A DNA stretch of 64,000 nucleotides from Dehalococcoidia bacterium (GTDB lineage Bacteria > Chloroflexota > Dehalococcoidia > Lucifugimonadales > JAGWBF01), in assembly GCA_021295955.1 (NCBI GenBank), contig JAGWBJ010000001.1, positions 1 to 64,000 on the forward strand, given 5' to 3'. Numbering within the stretch: the stretch's first letter is position 1; each line of letters opens with the position of its first letter. The notes below the pieces were generated by a model. The model ran no database searches. It was not told the DNA's origin and saw nothing but the letters and a program-made list of their open reading frames with translations. Shown here one piece after another: positions 1 to 8,738 of this stretch. The position numbers and the translations under genes are program-made.

Positions 1-67
1 AGAACAGCAGGAGGCCAAGGGCGGAGAGGGCTATCAGCACCAGTCTGAAGGCCGGGCCCCTGGGCAT
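1..67 (-). CDS. N-terminus of an exported or membrane-anchored protein (partial)
   Basis: Only the first 22 codons are inside the window; the gene runs off its left edge. An ATG at 67-65 is preceded by a GAGAGGGGG purine tract about 10 nt upstream. The peptide begins MPRGPAFRLVLIALSALGLL, a basic start followed by a hydrophobic stretch, which looks like a signal peptide or membrane anchor. It lies 144 bp downstream of ctaB in the same direction. In such loci the neighbour is often an SCO1/SenC copper chaperone or a cytochrome oxidase subunit, but nothing visible decides this. Confidence 0.5.
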   Translation of the reverse strand, partial: MPRGPAFRLVLIALSALGLLLF

Positions 68-211
68 TACACGCGCCCCCTCTCGGAAATGTTGCTCACT
101 GGTCTATGGGTCATGCTCTAAGCGCCCCGGGAATTGCACCGGCGAGTTTAGCAGAGGCCAACGTAGTATTCAAGGGGCACAGCCACCCTCCGAGGTGCAC
201 GCTGGGCTTTG

Positions 212-1162
212 TCATATCCTCACCACGCTATCGACCATTACCGCTGCGAAGAGCAGCGCCACGTAGGCCAATGAGTACAGGTAGAGCGCCTTCGCTCCCT
301 GGACTTGCGGCCTTCCCGGGCATGCCCGGTCGCTGGCCCTGAGATGCCACGCCAGCAGCAGGAACACCACCCCCAGGACAAGGGCGGAGCCTATGTAGAC
401 CATCCCCACGGCCTGGGTCGTGAAGAACAGGATGGAGATGGTGACCACGGTCACCGTGTACAGGATGATGTTGTGGCGGGTGGACTCCAGGCCCGCCACG
501 ACAGGGAGCATGGGAATGCCGGCGCGGGCGTAGTCCTGCCGGATCAGCAGCGCTAGGGCCCAGAAGTGGGGCGGCGTCCAGAAGAAGACCAACGCGAACA
601 GGTACAGGGCCGGAAGCTCCAGTCCTCCCGTGACGGCCGCCCAGCCCGCCATCGGCGGCACGGCTCCCGCGGCCCCCCCGATGACTATGTTCTGCGCCGT
701 CGTGCGTTTCAGCCACGACGTGTATACGAGAACGTAGAAGAGGGTGCCACCGAGGGTCAGCGACGCCGTCAGAAGATTGACCCACGTCGCCAGCAGGCCG
801 AAAGCGAAGATGTTCAGGACCACGCCGAAGGTGAGGGCCGCCCCTGGGGAGACCCGGCGGGACGGCAGGACCCGTCGCCGCGTCCGCACCATGAGCTCGT
901 CGATATCCCGGTCCAGGTAGTGGTTGATGGCGCTGGCCCCTCCCGCGGCTGCGGCGCCGCCCACCAGGAGCAGCAGCGTCGCCACCAACGGGGGCGAGCC
1001 CTCGGCGGCCAGGAACACCCCTCCCAGGGCGGTGATCAGGAGCAGCAGGACTATCGGCGGCTTGGTCAGGGAAAGGTAGTCCGAAGCCTGGGACAGGATG
1101 GTCGCCCTGCCCACAGCGGTGGATACGGGGGCCGTCCGTCCTGGTTCAAGCAACAGCCGCAC
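212..1162 (-). CDS. ctaB: Protoheme IX farnesyltransferase (heme O synthase)
   Basis: Membrane prenyltransferase of the UbiA superfamily that converts heme B to heme O for heme-copper oxidases. The 316-residue product has about nine hydrophobic segments and the aspartate-rich motif INHYLDRDIDELM followed by RTRRRVLP, which in this family binds farnesyl diphosphate through Mg2+. Length is close to the usual 290-310 residues. The GTG at 1162 lies inside the end of ctaA, a 17-nt overlap that suggests translational coupling. A later GTG, in the sequence TAVGRAT, is also possible and would better match the family N-terminus. With ctaA upstream it makes the two-step heme A pathway, implying an aa3-type oxidase elsewhere. 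Confidence 0.95.
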   Translation of the reverse strand: MRLLLEPGRTAPVSTAVGRATILSQASDYLSLTKPPIVLLLLITALGGVFLAAEGSPPLVATLLLLVGGAAAAGGASAINHYLDRDIDELMVRTRRRVLPSRRVSPGAALTFGVVLNIFAFGLLATWVNLLTASLTLGGTLFYVLVYTSWLKRTTAQNIVIGGAAGAVPPMAGWAAVTGGLELPALYLFALVFFWTPPHFWALALLIRQDYARAGIPMLPVVAGLESTRHNIILYTVTVVTISILFFTTQAVGMVYIGSALVLGVVFLLLAWHLRASDRACPGRPQVQGAKALYLYSLAYVALLFAAVMVDSVVRI

Positions 1163-2069
1163 CTCTAAGCCGCGGCTCCCTGGGAGCCCACAGCAGGACC
1201 ACCACCGCCGACAGGCCCAGCCAGACGAGACTGGCGACGGCCAGGTGGGCCAGCCTTGCGGCCAGATCGAAGCTGGAAAACATGATGGCCGCGCCCACGA
1301 ATATCTGTATGCCGAAGCTGGCGGCCACAGCCAGGGAAAGCCACCCCAGCCATCCGTCGCGCTCTCGCCTTCTCCACGCCCCCACCAGTGTGAACGCCAT
1401 CAGCACCGCGGCAACCAGGCCCGCCACTCTATGGACCATGTGCATCGCTGCGTGATGGCTGCCCGGCAGGATCCCGCCGCCGCACAGGGGCCACGCCGTA
1501 CCACAGGCGGGCGTCGAGCCCGATACGGTCACGTACGAGCCCGTGAGCAGCACCGCGTAGGCCGTCACCAAGGCGGCCGCGGCCATCAACGACAGCCGGC
1601 GGTCCGGAGGTCCCGTGAAGGCCCCGAGACGGCCCATGGCCGCCAGGCTCAGGACCACCAGCACGGCTAGGAGAGCCTCGGCAGTGGCTAGGTGCGCCAT
1701 GACCATCTCACCGGAAAGCTCCCTCAGGACGGTGAAGCCGCCCAGAAGCACCTGCACCACCAGCAGCAGGACCGCTACGCAAGCCGGCGCCATGAGCCAC
1801 GGGTCCCTCCGGTACGAGCGCCAGATCCCGAACGCGGTGACCACCACCAGCACCCCGACGACGGACGCCATGAGGCGGTGTGAGTACTCTATGAGGGTGT
1901 CCGTGTTCATGGGTGGAATGACCTGGCCGTGGCAAAGGGGCCAGTCCGGACAGCCCAAGCCCGACTCTGTCAGCCGGACCACGCCTCCCAGGATGACCAG
2001 ACCAAAAACGGCGAACAGGGTTACGATCGATAGCACCTGTAACGGCTGGCCGACACCCCGTTCCGTCAC
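1146..2069 (-). CDS. ctaA: Heme A synthase, COX15/CtaA family
   Basis: Membrane enzyme that oxidises the C8 methyl of heme O to the formyl group of heme A. The 307-residue product has eight hydrophobic segments and the two-fold pseudo-repeat of the family. The first half carries VRLTESGLGCPDWPLC and EYSHR; the second half carries a GSYVTVSGSTPACG segment with HAAMHMVHR. The histidines in EYSHR and MVHR correspond to heme ligands of the family, and the paired cysteines to the conserved extracellular loops. The start is GTG at 2069, four bases after a GAGGTG ribosome-binding site. It is the first gene of the ctaA-ctaB pair, with 242 bp of non-coding DNA upstream. Confidence 0.95.
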   Translation of the reverse strand: MTERGVGQPLQVLSIVTLFAVFGLVILGGVVRLTESGLGCPDWPLCHGQVIPPMNTDTLIEYSHRLMASVVGVLVVVTAFGIWRSYRRDPWLMAPACVAVLLLVVQVLLGGFTVLRELSGEMVMAHLATAEALLAVLVVLSLAAMGRLGAFTGPPDRRLSLMAAAALVTAYAVLLTGSYVTVSGSTPACGTAWPLCGGGILPGSHHAAMHMVHRVAGLVAAVLMAFTLVGAWRRRERDGWLGWLSLAVAASFGIQIFVGAAIMFSSFDLAARLAHLAVASLVWLGLSAVVVLLWAPREPRLRGAAVA

Positions 2070-2311
2070 TGCACCTCAGGGAAGTCCCCATGGAGGAAGA
2101 CCGCCTAGTCCGCCCTCGTGACTCCGCCAACCCGGCTCCGCATACCCGTCGGCCAAAGCGCCTGACCTTTACCGGGGCCACGCCCGGGGGAAGGTTCGGC
2201 CATCCGGCCTCTGCTCTCGCCCACACGGCCGAAGGCGGAGTTTGTGTAAAATTTCACTAGGTACGTTCGCAAGCTATCATAGCAGGAAGGAATTGTCAAT
2301 CAGCGCCCTAG

Positions 2312-2899
2312 CTATTCCCTGGTCGCGCAAGCCGCCCCGTCCCTGATGGCCAGCTTCTCATCCCTGACGCAGACCCAGTGGTCCTTCTTGATCTCCATGA
2401 GAACGAAATCGAGTCCGTTGCGGCGGACGCGGCGGAGGGGGCTGAACCCGCAGTTGGAAAAGGCGCGCTGGGCCCTCTGGTTCCATTCCAGCGTGTGCAG
2501 GTAGAGCCGGTCTATGCCGCCGCCCGAGAACAGGTAGTCCAGCAGAGTGACCACCGCGTCGTAGCCGTACCTACGCCCCCAGTATTCCCGGTCGCCGATG
2601 ACGATGCCGATCTCGGCCTGCCGGTTCACCGAGTCCAGATCGTAGAACATGCAGGTGCCGATGTACCTGCCATCCTTTGTGTCGATGCCGAAGCGTCCCG
2701 AGGCCGGGGTCGGGTAACGGAGCTGGTCACGGAAGAGGCGCAGGAACTCTTGGAATGTCATCTTCAGGGGGAAGGCCGCATCCAGCCTGGCTATCTCCTT
2801 GTCGGTCCTCCACAGGTAGTCGAGCCAGGCGTCCTCCAGCCCCTTCTCCCGCAGGACTACGTTGCCGCCGGTGAGCCGCAAATCAGAGTCCCGTCGCAA
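2312..2899 (-). CDS. GNAT-family N-acetyltransferase
   Basis: Probable acetyl-CoA-dependent acyltransferase of the RimJ/RimL-like group, with unknown acceptor. The 195-residue product shows the GNAT layout: an early strand (NVVLREKGLEDA), a central strand pair ending in EIGIVIGDREYWGRRYG, where the R-rich GRRYG forms the pyrophosphate-binding loop, and the closing segment NQRAQRAFSNCGF, typical of this group. Its start (TTG at 2899) has no clear ribosome-binding site and is uncertain. It lies 15 bp downstream of the NUDIX gene and probably shares its transcript. Confidence 0.85.
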   Translation of the reverse strand: MRRDSDLRLTGGNVVLREKGLEDAWLDYLWRTDKEIARLDAAFPLKMTFQEFLRLFRDQLRYPTPASGRFGIDTKDGRYIGTCMFYDLDSVNRQAEIGIVIGDREYWGRRYGYDAVVTLLDYLFSGGGIDRLYLHTLEWNQRAQRAFSNCGFSPLRRVRRNGLDFVLMEIKKDHWVCVRDEKLAIRDGAACATRE

Positions 2900-2914
2900 C
2901 CGGGCGTCCGCGGG

Positions 2915-3394
2915 TCACGGGGACACCCTGCTCTTGATTATGTCCAGCGCCACGCCCAGCACCTTGGCCTCGTTGGGATAGACCAGGCTTTTCAGGGCCT
3001 GCTCCGAGGGCAGCCACCGGACTTCGTCGAACTCGGGGTCGTGCTGGTCGGTACACCCGCCTCTATGGGCCATGAGGTAAAAGTAGACGGTCTTGTTGAA
3101 ATGGCGCCGGTTGTCGGGGCTGACGAACCAATAGTTGATGTTCCCGATGGGGGCCTCGATCTCCACCTCGAGGCCGGTCTCCTCCCGGACCTCCCGCAGG
3201 GCCGTTTGCTCCAGTGTCTCCCCTTCGTCGGGCGTTCCCTTGGGGAGGCTCCACCTGAGGGGCTCCCGGCGTCCGCACACGACGGTGTCTATGCGGCCGT
3301 CCACCAGCCTGTACACGATGCCTCCGGCGGAGACCAGCTTCTCCACTTTGCGGGCCGGCCCGCGTCTCTTCAACCCTCCGAACCGCCCTTCCAC
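2915..3394 (-). CDS. NUDIX hydrolase
   Basis: Hydrolase of a nucleoside diphosphate linked to another moiety; substrate not predictable. Of 159 residues, positions 53-75 hold a complete Nudix box (GX5EX7REVREETGL), so metal binding and catalysis should be intact. The preceding WSLPKG is typical of NTP- or diadenosine polyphosphate-cleaving members. The GTG at 3394 is assumed; a GTG about 16 codons in (KVEKLVSAGG) would also leave the whole fold. A strong leftward promoter lies upstream (3447-3475), and the GNAT gene follows after 15 bp. Confidence 0.92.
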   Translation of the reverse strand: MEGRFGGLKRRGPARKVEKLVSAGGIVYRLVDGRIDTVVCGRREPLRWSLPKGTPDEGETLEQTALREVREETGLEVEIEAPIGNINYWFVSPDNRRHFNKTVYFYLMAHRGGCTDQHDPEFDEVRWLPSEQALKSLVYPNEAKVLGVALDIIKSRVSP

Positions 3395-3446
3395 GTTACG
3401 TCACGCGGCCCCCGGGGACCGTCTCCGGGGACCGTATACAGGTGCA

Positions 3447-3475
3447 ATTCTAAGACCTTGGATACGGTCCGTCAA
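3447..3475 (-). promoter_or_regulatory. Sigma-70-type promoter for the NUDIX-GNAT pair
   Basis: Read leftward, TTGACG (3475-3470), a 17-bp spacer and TAGAAT (3452-3447): five of six bases match in each box. The -35 box lies inside a small perfect hairpin (CCGTCA-AGAT-TGACGG, 3469-3484), so a repressor or a cruciform could compete with polymerase. A direct repeat CCGGGGACCGT occurs at 3412-3422 and 3425-3435 in the leader. Confidence 0.6.
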
Positions 3476-3569
3476 GATTGACGGAGGCGCCCGCCGCCCC
3501 TCCACGGCCCGCATCTCCCCTTGACACGAGACGTATGATTTTAGTGACTACAAGCCTGGAGCGCAGCCT

Positions 3570-4469
3570 GTGAATCCCCAAGAGGCCGGTCTATCCCTGT
3601 TCGATGCTGCGAGGGCCATGGGGGTGCGCTGCACCGTCGAGCGGCAGCCCGAGGACCGGCACGTCCGGGCCAACGGCCTCCTGTTTCACTACCTTGACTG
3701 GGGTAACCAGGGGGCCGACACCATCCTCTTCCTCCACGGGGCCCTGCAGCAGGGCCATAGCTGGGACTTCGTGTCCCTCTCCCTCTGCGCCGACTACCAC
3801 GTGCTGGCCCTCGACGCCCGGGGCCACGGCGACACCGACTGGGCCCCCGACGGAGACTACTCCCTGGAGGCGCACCAGCAGGACCTGGATGCCCTGGTGG
3901 ACGCTCTGGGCCTGCACCGCTTCATACTGGTGGGCCACTCCATGGGAGGGCGCAACGCCTACGTGTTCGCCTCGCGCCATCCGGATACCCTCAAGGCACT
4001 GGCCGTGGTGGACACGGGCCCGGAGATGGGACGGGCGGGCGAGTCCAGGATCCGCACCTTTCGCGAGCTGCCCGACGAGGTGGAATCCTACGAGGAGTTT
4101 GCCGACCGGGTCCAGTCGTACACCGGCAGGCCGCGGGAGCAGGTGCTGGGAGCCCTGAAATACAGCATCAGGGAGAGGTCCGACGGGAAGTGGACCTGGA
4201 AGTATGACAAGGCGCTCAGGACACCGGGCTTTCGCCCACCGAGCTGGAGCAGCGACCGCCTGTGGGAGTGCGTTGGCCGGGTCCGCTGCCCGACCCTGCT
4301 GGTCCGAGGCGGAGACAGCGACTTCTTCCTGCCCGAGGTGATGGACAGGATGCTCCAGATGATCCCCGGGAGCACCGGGGCGGTGGTGCCCGGGGCCGGA
4401 CACCTGGTCGCGGGGGACAAGCCGGCCGAGTTAGTAGTGGCCCTTCGTACGCTTCTGGACCGGGTCTGA
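3570..4469 (+). CDS. Alpha/beta-fold hydrolase
   Basis: Soluble hydrolase of the alpha/beta superfamily, 299 residues, substrate unknown. Visible signatures are the oxyanion-hole segment FLHGALQQGHSW, the first acid-loop region LDARGHGDTDW, the nucleophile elbow GHSMGG (Ser nucleophile) and the C-terminal PGAGHLVAGDKP carrying the catalytic His. The acid is probably in RGGDSDFFLPE. It starts at GTG 3570 after GGAG about nine bases upstream. It is transcribed away from the NUDIX gene and converges tail to tail with the DtxR-type gene five bases later. Esterase, lactonase or haloalkane-type activity cannot be separated by eye. Confidence 0.9.
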   Translation: MNPQEAGLSLFDAARAMGVRCTVERQPEDRHVRANGLLFHYLDWGNQGADTILFLHGALQQGHSWDFVSLSLCADYHVLALDARGHGDTDWAPDGDYSLEAHQQDLDALVDALGLHRFILVGHSMGGRNAYVFASRHPDTLKALAVVDTGPEMGRAGESRIRTFRELPDEVESYEEFADRVQSYTGRPREQVLGALKYSIRERSDGKWTWKYDKALRTPGFRPPSWSSDRLWECVGRVRCPTLLVRGGDSDFFLPEVMDRMLQMIPGSTGAVVPGAGHLVAGDKPAELVVALRTLLDRV

Positions 4470-4474
4470 GCCGC

Positions 4475-5149
4475 CTAGCTGCGCACCATGACCATGGCGG
4501 CCACCTCGGTGCCCAGCACCACGTCGGAGCCGTTCACCAGCAGGGTGATGGTGCCCTTGTAGGGGGCGATCTCCCGCACCTCCACGCCTGCTCCGGGCCT
4601 CACCCCGGTCTCGTCGAAGAACTCCAGGAGCTGCGGGTCCTCTTCGGGGACCTGCTCCACGACGGTGGTGTCCCCCTGGCCGGTCTCACTCAATGGCTTC
4701 ACTGCCGGCGGCTCGATCCCATCGCTGTAGCCGGGTATGGGAGCGCCGAAGGGGTTGACGGTGGGATATCCCAGGGAGGCGGCCAGCTTGGTCTCCACAT
4801 AGGGGGAGATGGCATGCTCCAGCCGGTGGGCCTCCATGTGGGCCCGGGGCCACTCGACCCCCAGGAGCTGGGTGAGCATGCACTCGGCCAGGCGGTGCCG
4901 CCTCACCACCGACTCGCCCACCTCGTTCCCCCGGTCGGTGAAGTGTATCTCCTTGCTCTCGCTAACCTGGATCATCCCCTGCTTCCCCAGCCGTTTCAAC
5001 GTGCCCGCCACGGTGGCCACCGACACGTCCATGACCTCGGCAAGTCGGGTGGGAAACACCCGCTCGCCCCGCTCCTTCAGCTTGTATATGGCCTGGAGAT
5101 AGTTCTCCACGACGACGCTTATCTCTGGCTTTGGCTCGCCTAACAACAT
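4475..5149 (-). CDS. DtxR/MntR-family metal-dependent transcriptional repressor
   Basis: Iron- or manganese-sensing repressor. The 224-residue protein has an N-terminal winged helix (VVENYLQAIYKLKERGERVFPTRLAEVMDVSVATVAGTLKRL), a metal-binding dimerisation domain with RRHRLAECML, EAHRLEHAISP and nearby acidic residues, and a C-terminal FeoA-like SH3 domain (VREIAPYKGTITLLVNG). That is the full three-domain form seen in DtxR/IdeR rather than the short MntR form. It starts at ATG 5149. An imperfect dyad 14 bp upstream could be its own operator. The adjacent Fe3+-type ABC genes and the ferritin-like exporter make it their likely regulator, which is inferred from context only. Confidence 0.9.
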   Translation of the reverse strand: MLLGEPKPEISVVVENYLQAIYKLKERGERVFPTRLAEVMDVSVATVAGTLKRLGKQGMIQVSESKEIHFTDRGNEVGESVVRRHRLAECMLTQLLGVEWPRAHMEAHRLEHAISPYVETKLAASLGYPTVNPFGAPIPGYSDGIEPPAVKPLSETGQGDTTVVEQVPEEDPQLLEFFDETGVRPGAGVEVREIAPYKGTITLLVNGSDVVLGTEVAAMVMVRS

Positions 5150-5162
5150 ACCTGCATTAGCC

Positions 5163-5185
5163 TTCCTGATTGAATTTCATAGGAA
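5163..5185. promoter_or_regulatory. Imperfect 23-bp dyad, candidate DtxR-type operator
   Basis: TTCCT (5163-5167) and AGGAA (5181-5185) flank a TGAATTTCA core, so both the arms and the centre show dyad symmetry although the two are off by two bases. It lies 14 bp upstream of the repressor's ATG, where an autoregulatory site would be expected. The sequence does not match the textbook IdeR box, and the call rests on symmetry and position. Confidence 0.3.
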
Positions 5186-5327
5186 CCGGCGGTAGCGCAA
5201 AACCGCACTTCTGATCCCAGCCCGTCTCCCGTTCGTTCCTCGCCCAAGGAGGCTCTTGGATAGCCTCACAGGTAGCACGTCACCCCGCCCCCATGTCATT
5301 GTCATGGAAATAGGCCGGCAGCGCCCC

Positions 5328-5400
5328 CTCCGTCACTCCTGCCCAAGCGCGAGTCCAAGCCTCCACCCCCGGCTTCCGGCTCTGGGACCGGAATGACGGT
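5328..5400. repeat. Dispersed repeat copy 1 with inverted ends
   Basis: A 73-bp element with CCGTCACTCC at one end and GGAATGACGG at the other, which are inverted copies with one mismatch. A second copy with the same ends and internal motifs (GAGTCCA near the left, TTCCGGCTC near the right) is at 45559-45630. Between genes, palindromic and dispersed, it resembles a REP or small MITE-type element. It lies in the 715-bp gap between the DtxR-type gene and the ABC permease. Confidence 0.65.
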
Positions 5401-5710
5401 GGGGAGGTGGCCGCCGCTTTCATCCCCGTACGGCAGCTCCGAACAGAGCGCCGCGCCGTGAGTAATCTATCCATGCCGCCGAGTCCCGGGCCATGTGGCG
5501 TGCTCGCCCTAGGACTTCCCAGATTCCTTACCTGCGGCTCGGAATGACATGTTGGGGACTCGGAATGACGTGTTGTGTGACTACGGCCCATTATATCCGG
5601 TCTTACACCAGCCGTACAACTCGTACAAATGACGCCGCAAGAGACGGCCGGCGTCCGGTAGCGTCATCCTGGGGCCGGTGGAGTGGGGACACATATGCAC
5701 GCCTTTAGTG
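5401..5710. other. Non-coding stretch with a degraded repeat
   Basis: No convincing gene is present. A short tandem duplication (CTCGGAATGACATGTTG at 5538-5554 and the same with one change at 5559-5575) follows AGATTCCTTACC. This arrangement of GGAATGAC and GATTCC words resembles the dispersed intergenic repeats that give spurious CHSE-type peptides in many environmental genomes; translated leftward it reads CHSEPQVRNLGSP. Confidence 0.5.
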
Positions 5711-5739
5711 TTGACATATGAAATTCGTTAGGATACACT
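5711..5739 (+). promoter_or_regulatory. Sigma-70-type promoter for the ABC transporter genes
   Basis: A perfect TTGACA (5711-5716), a 17-bp spacer and TACACT (5734-5739). Expected transcription start is near 5746, giving a leader of about 120 nt before the chosen ATG at 5865. The ATG at 5718 lies inside the spacer and so cannot be used from this promoter. Confidence 0.65.
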
Positions 5740-5864
5740 CCCTCCCCGGAGTCAAAGAACAGACCGGGTCCCCACGCAGATTCGGGGATCATTCCGCCGG
5801 GTGGTCTGCCAGACCCCGAAGGGACATTGGCCCTGCTGAGAGGGCCGGGGGGCGTCTCGTAGAT

Positions 5865-7562
5865 ATGGTTGGGGCCGCAAAGTCGCTGGCCGGCGGGGTC
5901 CTCTCCCGGACCGGCAACGGGAGGCGGCCAGGCCAAACCCCCACTGCTCTGTGGACGGTCACGTTGGCGATCACCGTGGCCGTAGCCCTGCCCGTCGTCT
6001 ATCTGGCCGTACGGACCATCGACGACGGCGAGGCGGCGTGGGACATCATCTTTCGCTCCCGGACCGCAGAGATCCTCCTGCGGTCCATGCTCCTGATAGT
6101 CTGCGTCACCGCAGGCTCCATTGCCATCGCCGTGCCTCTGGCCTGGCTGACCGTCCGCACCGACCTGCCCTTCCGCCGGATGTGGTCGGTGGTCCTGATG
6201 CTCCCCCTGGTAATCCCCAGCTACATCGGCGGGTTTCTGGTGGTCGTCGTCCTGGGGCCCAGGGGCATGCTCCAGCAGCTCCTGGACAGTCCCTTTGGCG
6301 TGACCCGCCTGCCGGAGATATACGGCCTTGCCGGGGCCGCCCTGACCCTGACGCTGCTGAGCTATCCCTATGTGCTGATCACCGTCAGGGCAGCTCTATG
6401 GCGGTTGGACCCGGGGCTGGAGGAGAGCTCCCGAGGGCTGGGTCTGGGTAGCTGGGCCACCTTCCGGCGGGTGACGATGCCCCTGCTGCGTCCATCCATC
6501 GCGGCCGGAGCGGTGCTAGTGGCCCTGTACACGTTGAGCGACTTCGGGGCCGTTTCCCTGCTGCGCTACGAGACCTTCACCTGGGCCATCTACACCCAAT
6601 ACGAGTCGGCCTTCGACCGGACCATCGCCGCAGCCCTTTCGCTGGTCCTGGTGGCGGTGGCCGTGGGAATACTGCTGTTGGAGGCGGGGTTCCGGTCACG
6701 CTCCCGGTACCACCGCATCGGTGTCGGCGCCGCCCGGCCGCCTGGGCTGGCCCGCCTGGGACGCTGGCGTTGGCCTGCCACCGCTCTATGCGCCGCGGTC
6801 ATCCTCTTCTCGATGGTCTTGCCCATATCGGTCCTCGTCTACTGGGTAGTGAACGGCGCGTCGGCAGGGGAGCCGCTGGGGTTCGAGTGGTCCGCCGCGT
6901 GGAACTCCCTCTACGTGTCCGCCATCGCCGCGGCGGTAACTGTCGCCGCCGCACTGGCCGTGGCGGTCCTGGCCGTACGCCATCCCGGCCCCATCGCCTC
7001 CGTCTGCGAGCGGATAACCTACGTGGGCTTCGCGCTACCCGGCATAGCCGTGGCCCTGGCGTTGGTGTTCTTCGCCATCCGGTACGCCATCCCACTGTAC
7101 CAGACCCTCGGCCTCCTGGTCTTCGCCTACGTTGTCCTGTTCCTATCTCCCGCTATCGGCAGCGTCAGGGGATCCCTGTTGCAGGTCAATCCCAGGGTCG
7201 AGGAGGCGGCCCGCAGCCTGGGACGCCGGCCCATACAGGTGATCGCCGAGGTAACCCTGCCCCTGGTGAGGCCGGGGCTGGTGTCGGGAGCGGCCCTGGT
7301 ATTCCTGTTGACCATGAAAGAGCTGCCGGCCACGTTGATACTGGGGCCGATAGGGTTCAATACCCTGGCGACCGCCATATGGTCCGCGGCCTCCGAGTCA
7401 TTCTTCGCCAGGGCCGCCGCGCCGGCCCTGGTCCTGGTGGCGCTGTCCGCGGCGCCCCTGGCCTTCCTTGTCCTACGGGAGCGCAGGCTGGAGACCCCCG
7501 CCGCGGGCGCCAGGAGGGAAAGCCGGTCCGAGGGCCGGGAGATTGACTTTGTCCGTGGCTAA
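5865..7562 (+). CDS. Iron(III)-type ABC transporter permease, fused double domain (FbpB/ThiP-like)
   Basis: Inner-membrane permease of a binding-protein-dependent importer, 565 residues with about twelve membrane segments in two homologous halves. Each half ends in an EAA loop that docks the ATPase: LEESSRGLGLGSWATFRRVTMPLL in the first and VEEAARSLGRRPIQVIAEVTLPLV in the second. One-chain permeases of this form serve Fe3+, thiamine or phosphonate uptake. Fe3+ is preferred because a DtxR-type repressor and an iron exporter flank it. The ATG at 5865 is chosen because the longer frame starts at 5718 inside the promoter. No solute-binding protein gene is adjacent, so it must be encoded elsewhere. 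Confidence 0.85.
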   Translation: MVGAAKSLAGGVLSRTGNGRRPGQTPTALWTVTLAITVAVALPVVYLAVRTIDDGEAAWDIIFRSRTAEILLRSMLLIVCVTAGSIAIAVPLAWLTVRTDLPFRRMWSVVLMLPLVIPSYIGGFLVVVVLGPRGMLQQLLDSPFGVTRLPEIYGLAGAALTLTLLSYPYVLITVRAALWRLDPGLEESSRGLGLGSWATFRRVTMPLLRPSIAAGAVLVALYTLSDFGAVSLLRYETFTWAIYTQYESAFDRTIAAALSLVLVAVAVGILLLEAGFRSRSRYHRIGVGAARPPGLARLGRWRWPATALCAAVILFSMVLPISVLVYWVVNGASAGEPLGFEWSAAWNSLYVSAIAAAVTVAAALAVAVLAVRHPGPIASVCERITYVGFALPGIAVALALVFFAIRYAIPLYQTLGLLVFAYVVLFLSPAIGSVRGSLLQVNPRVEEAARSLGRRPIQVIAEVTLPLVRPGLVSGAALVFLLTMKELPATLILGPIGFNTLATAIWSAASESFFARAAAPALVLVALSAAPLAFLVLRERRLETPAAGARRESRSEGREIDFVRG

Positions 7563-7614
7563 CACTAGGCTTGTCTCGAAGCACACCACCGACGGACCCC
7601 CTGGGGAGGTGGCT

Positions 7615-8703
7615 GTGGGCCATCCGCCAATCCGGTGCGACGGGCTGAGCAAGTTTTACGGCGAGATCGGCGCCCTGCGGAACGTGACCCTGACGCTGGA
7701 GGAGGGTGAGGTCCTGGCCCTGGTGGGTCCCAGCGGCAGCGGCAAGTCTACCCTGCTCCGGCTGGTGGCCGGGTTCGAGTCACCCGACGCCGGGACCGTC
7801 GCCCTCCGCGGCCGGGTGATATCCGGCGCGGGCCAGTGGGCGCCTCCCGAGGAGCGGCGCCTGGGCATGGTGTTCCAGGACTACGCCCTCTTTCCTCACA
7901 TGACGGTCCTCCAGAACGTGGCCTTCGGGCTGAAGGACCATCCCAAGAGAGACCGAGCAGACCGGGCCACGGCCATGCTGAGCCTGGTGCGCCTCTCGCA
8001 GATGGGCGCCAGGTATCCTGACCAGCTCTCGGGGGGAGAGCAACAGCGGGTGGCCCTGGCGCGGTCGCTAGCGGCGGAGCCCCGGGCCCTGCTGCTGGAC
8101 GAGCCCTTCAGCAACTTGGACCCCCATCTCCGGGCGGGCCTCCGGGTGGAGGTCAGGAGGATCCTCCGCACCAGCGGCGTATCCGCCATATACGTCACCC
8201 ACGACCAGGAGGAGGCGCTGTTCATGGGGGACAGGGTGGCCGTCCTCAACTCGGGCGCCCTGGAGCAAGTGGGGAGCCCCGAGGAGATGTTCCACCGCCC
8301 ACGTTCCAGGTTCGTGGCGCGGTTCCTGGGCACCGCCGACTTCCTCAGGGCCCGGATGGTGGGTGGTTGCCTCGAAACGGAGATCGGGCGGCTGGAAGGG
8401 CCCGGGAGCCTGGACGGGGGCGCGGTGGTGGATGTCGGTGTGCGGCCCGACGACGTGGCGATGGGCCGCGACGCCAACGGCGTGGGTGTGGTGGTGGGGC
8501 GGGTGTTCCGCGGGACCCACTACCTGTACACGGTAGCGCTACCCTCGGGCGCCCAGGTCCGGAGCCTTCAGCACCACACCGCCCACTATGACGACGGAGA
8601 GGTGGTCGACGTCCGGCTGGAGCCCGACCAGTCGTTGATGTGCTTCCTGGACGACGAGGCCGGGGAGACCGGCCTTACCGCCCGGACCCTCCCGGCCTCG
8701 TAG
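7615..8703 (+). CDS. Iron(III)-type ABC transporter ATP-binding protein (FbpC-like)
   Basis: Cytoplasmic ATPase that drives the preceding permease. The 362-residue chain has Walker [10 protein letters not shown], the Q-loop ([12 protein letters not shown]), the ABC signature [16 protein letters not shown], Walker [13 protein letters not shown] and the switch THDQEEAL, then a C-terminal TOBE-like region ([11 protein letters not shown]). The N-terminus [11 protein letters not shown] fits a start at GTG 7615, five bases after GGGGAGG. A GTG at 7555 overlapping the permease stop is the alternative and adds 20 residues. The gap to the permease is 52 bp, so they form one operon. Confidence 0.9.
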   Translation: MGHPPIRCDGLSKFYGEIGALRNVTLTLEEGEVLALVGPSGSGKSTLLRLVAGFESPDAGTVALRGRVISGAGQWAPPEERRLGMVFQDYALFPHMTVLQNVAFGLKDHPKRDRADRATAMLSLVRLSQMGARYPDQLSGGEQQRVALARSLAAEPRALLLDEPFSNLDPHLRAGLRVEVRRILRTSGVSAIYVTHDQEEALFMGDRVAVLNSGALEQVGSPEEMFHRPRSRFVARFLGTADFLRARMVGGCLETEIGRLEGPGSLDGGAVVDVGVRPDDVAMGRDANGVGVVVGRVFRGTHYLYTVALPSGAQVRSLQHHTAHYDDGEVVDVRLEPDQSLMCFLDDEAGETGLTARTLPAS

Positions 8704-8738
8704 CCCACGGACTACGGCCTCTTACGGGTCTACTCTCT

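Noticed and set aside
2294-2299. Promoter for ctaA from TTGACA at 2299-2294 (leftward)
   Set aside because: The -35 is perfect but the best 17-bp spaced -10 (TAGCTT) is poor, and TATGAT is only 12 bp away.
3521-3539. Promoter for the alpha/beta hydrolase from TTGACA 3521-3526 and TATGAT 3534-3539
   Set aside because: The spacing is only seven bases, too short for one promoter.
5718-5864. ATG at 5718 as the start of the ABC permease
   Set aside because: It lies within the spacer of a strong promoter (TTGACA 5711-5716, TACACT 5734-5739) and the peptide before residue 50 is arginine-rich without family match.
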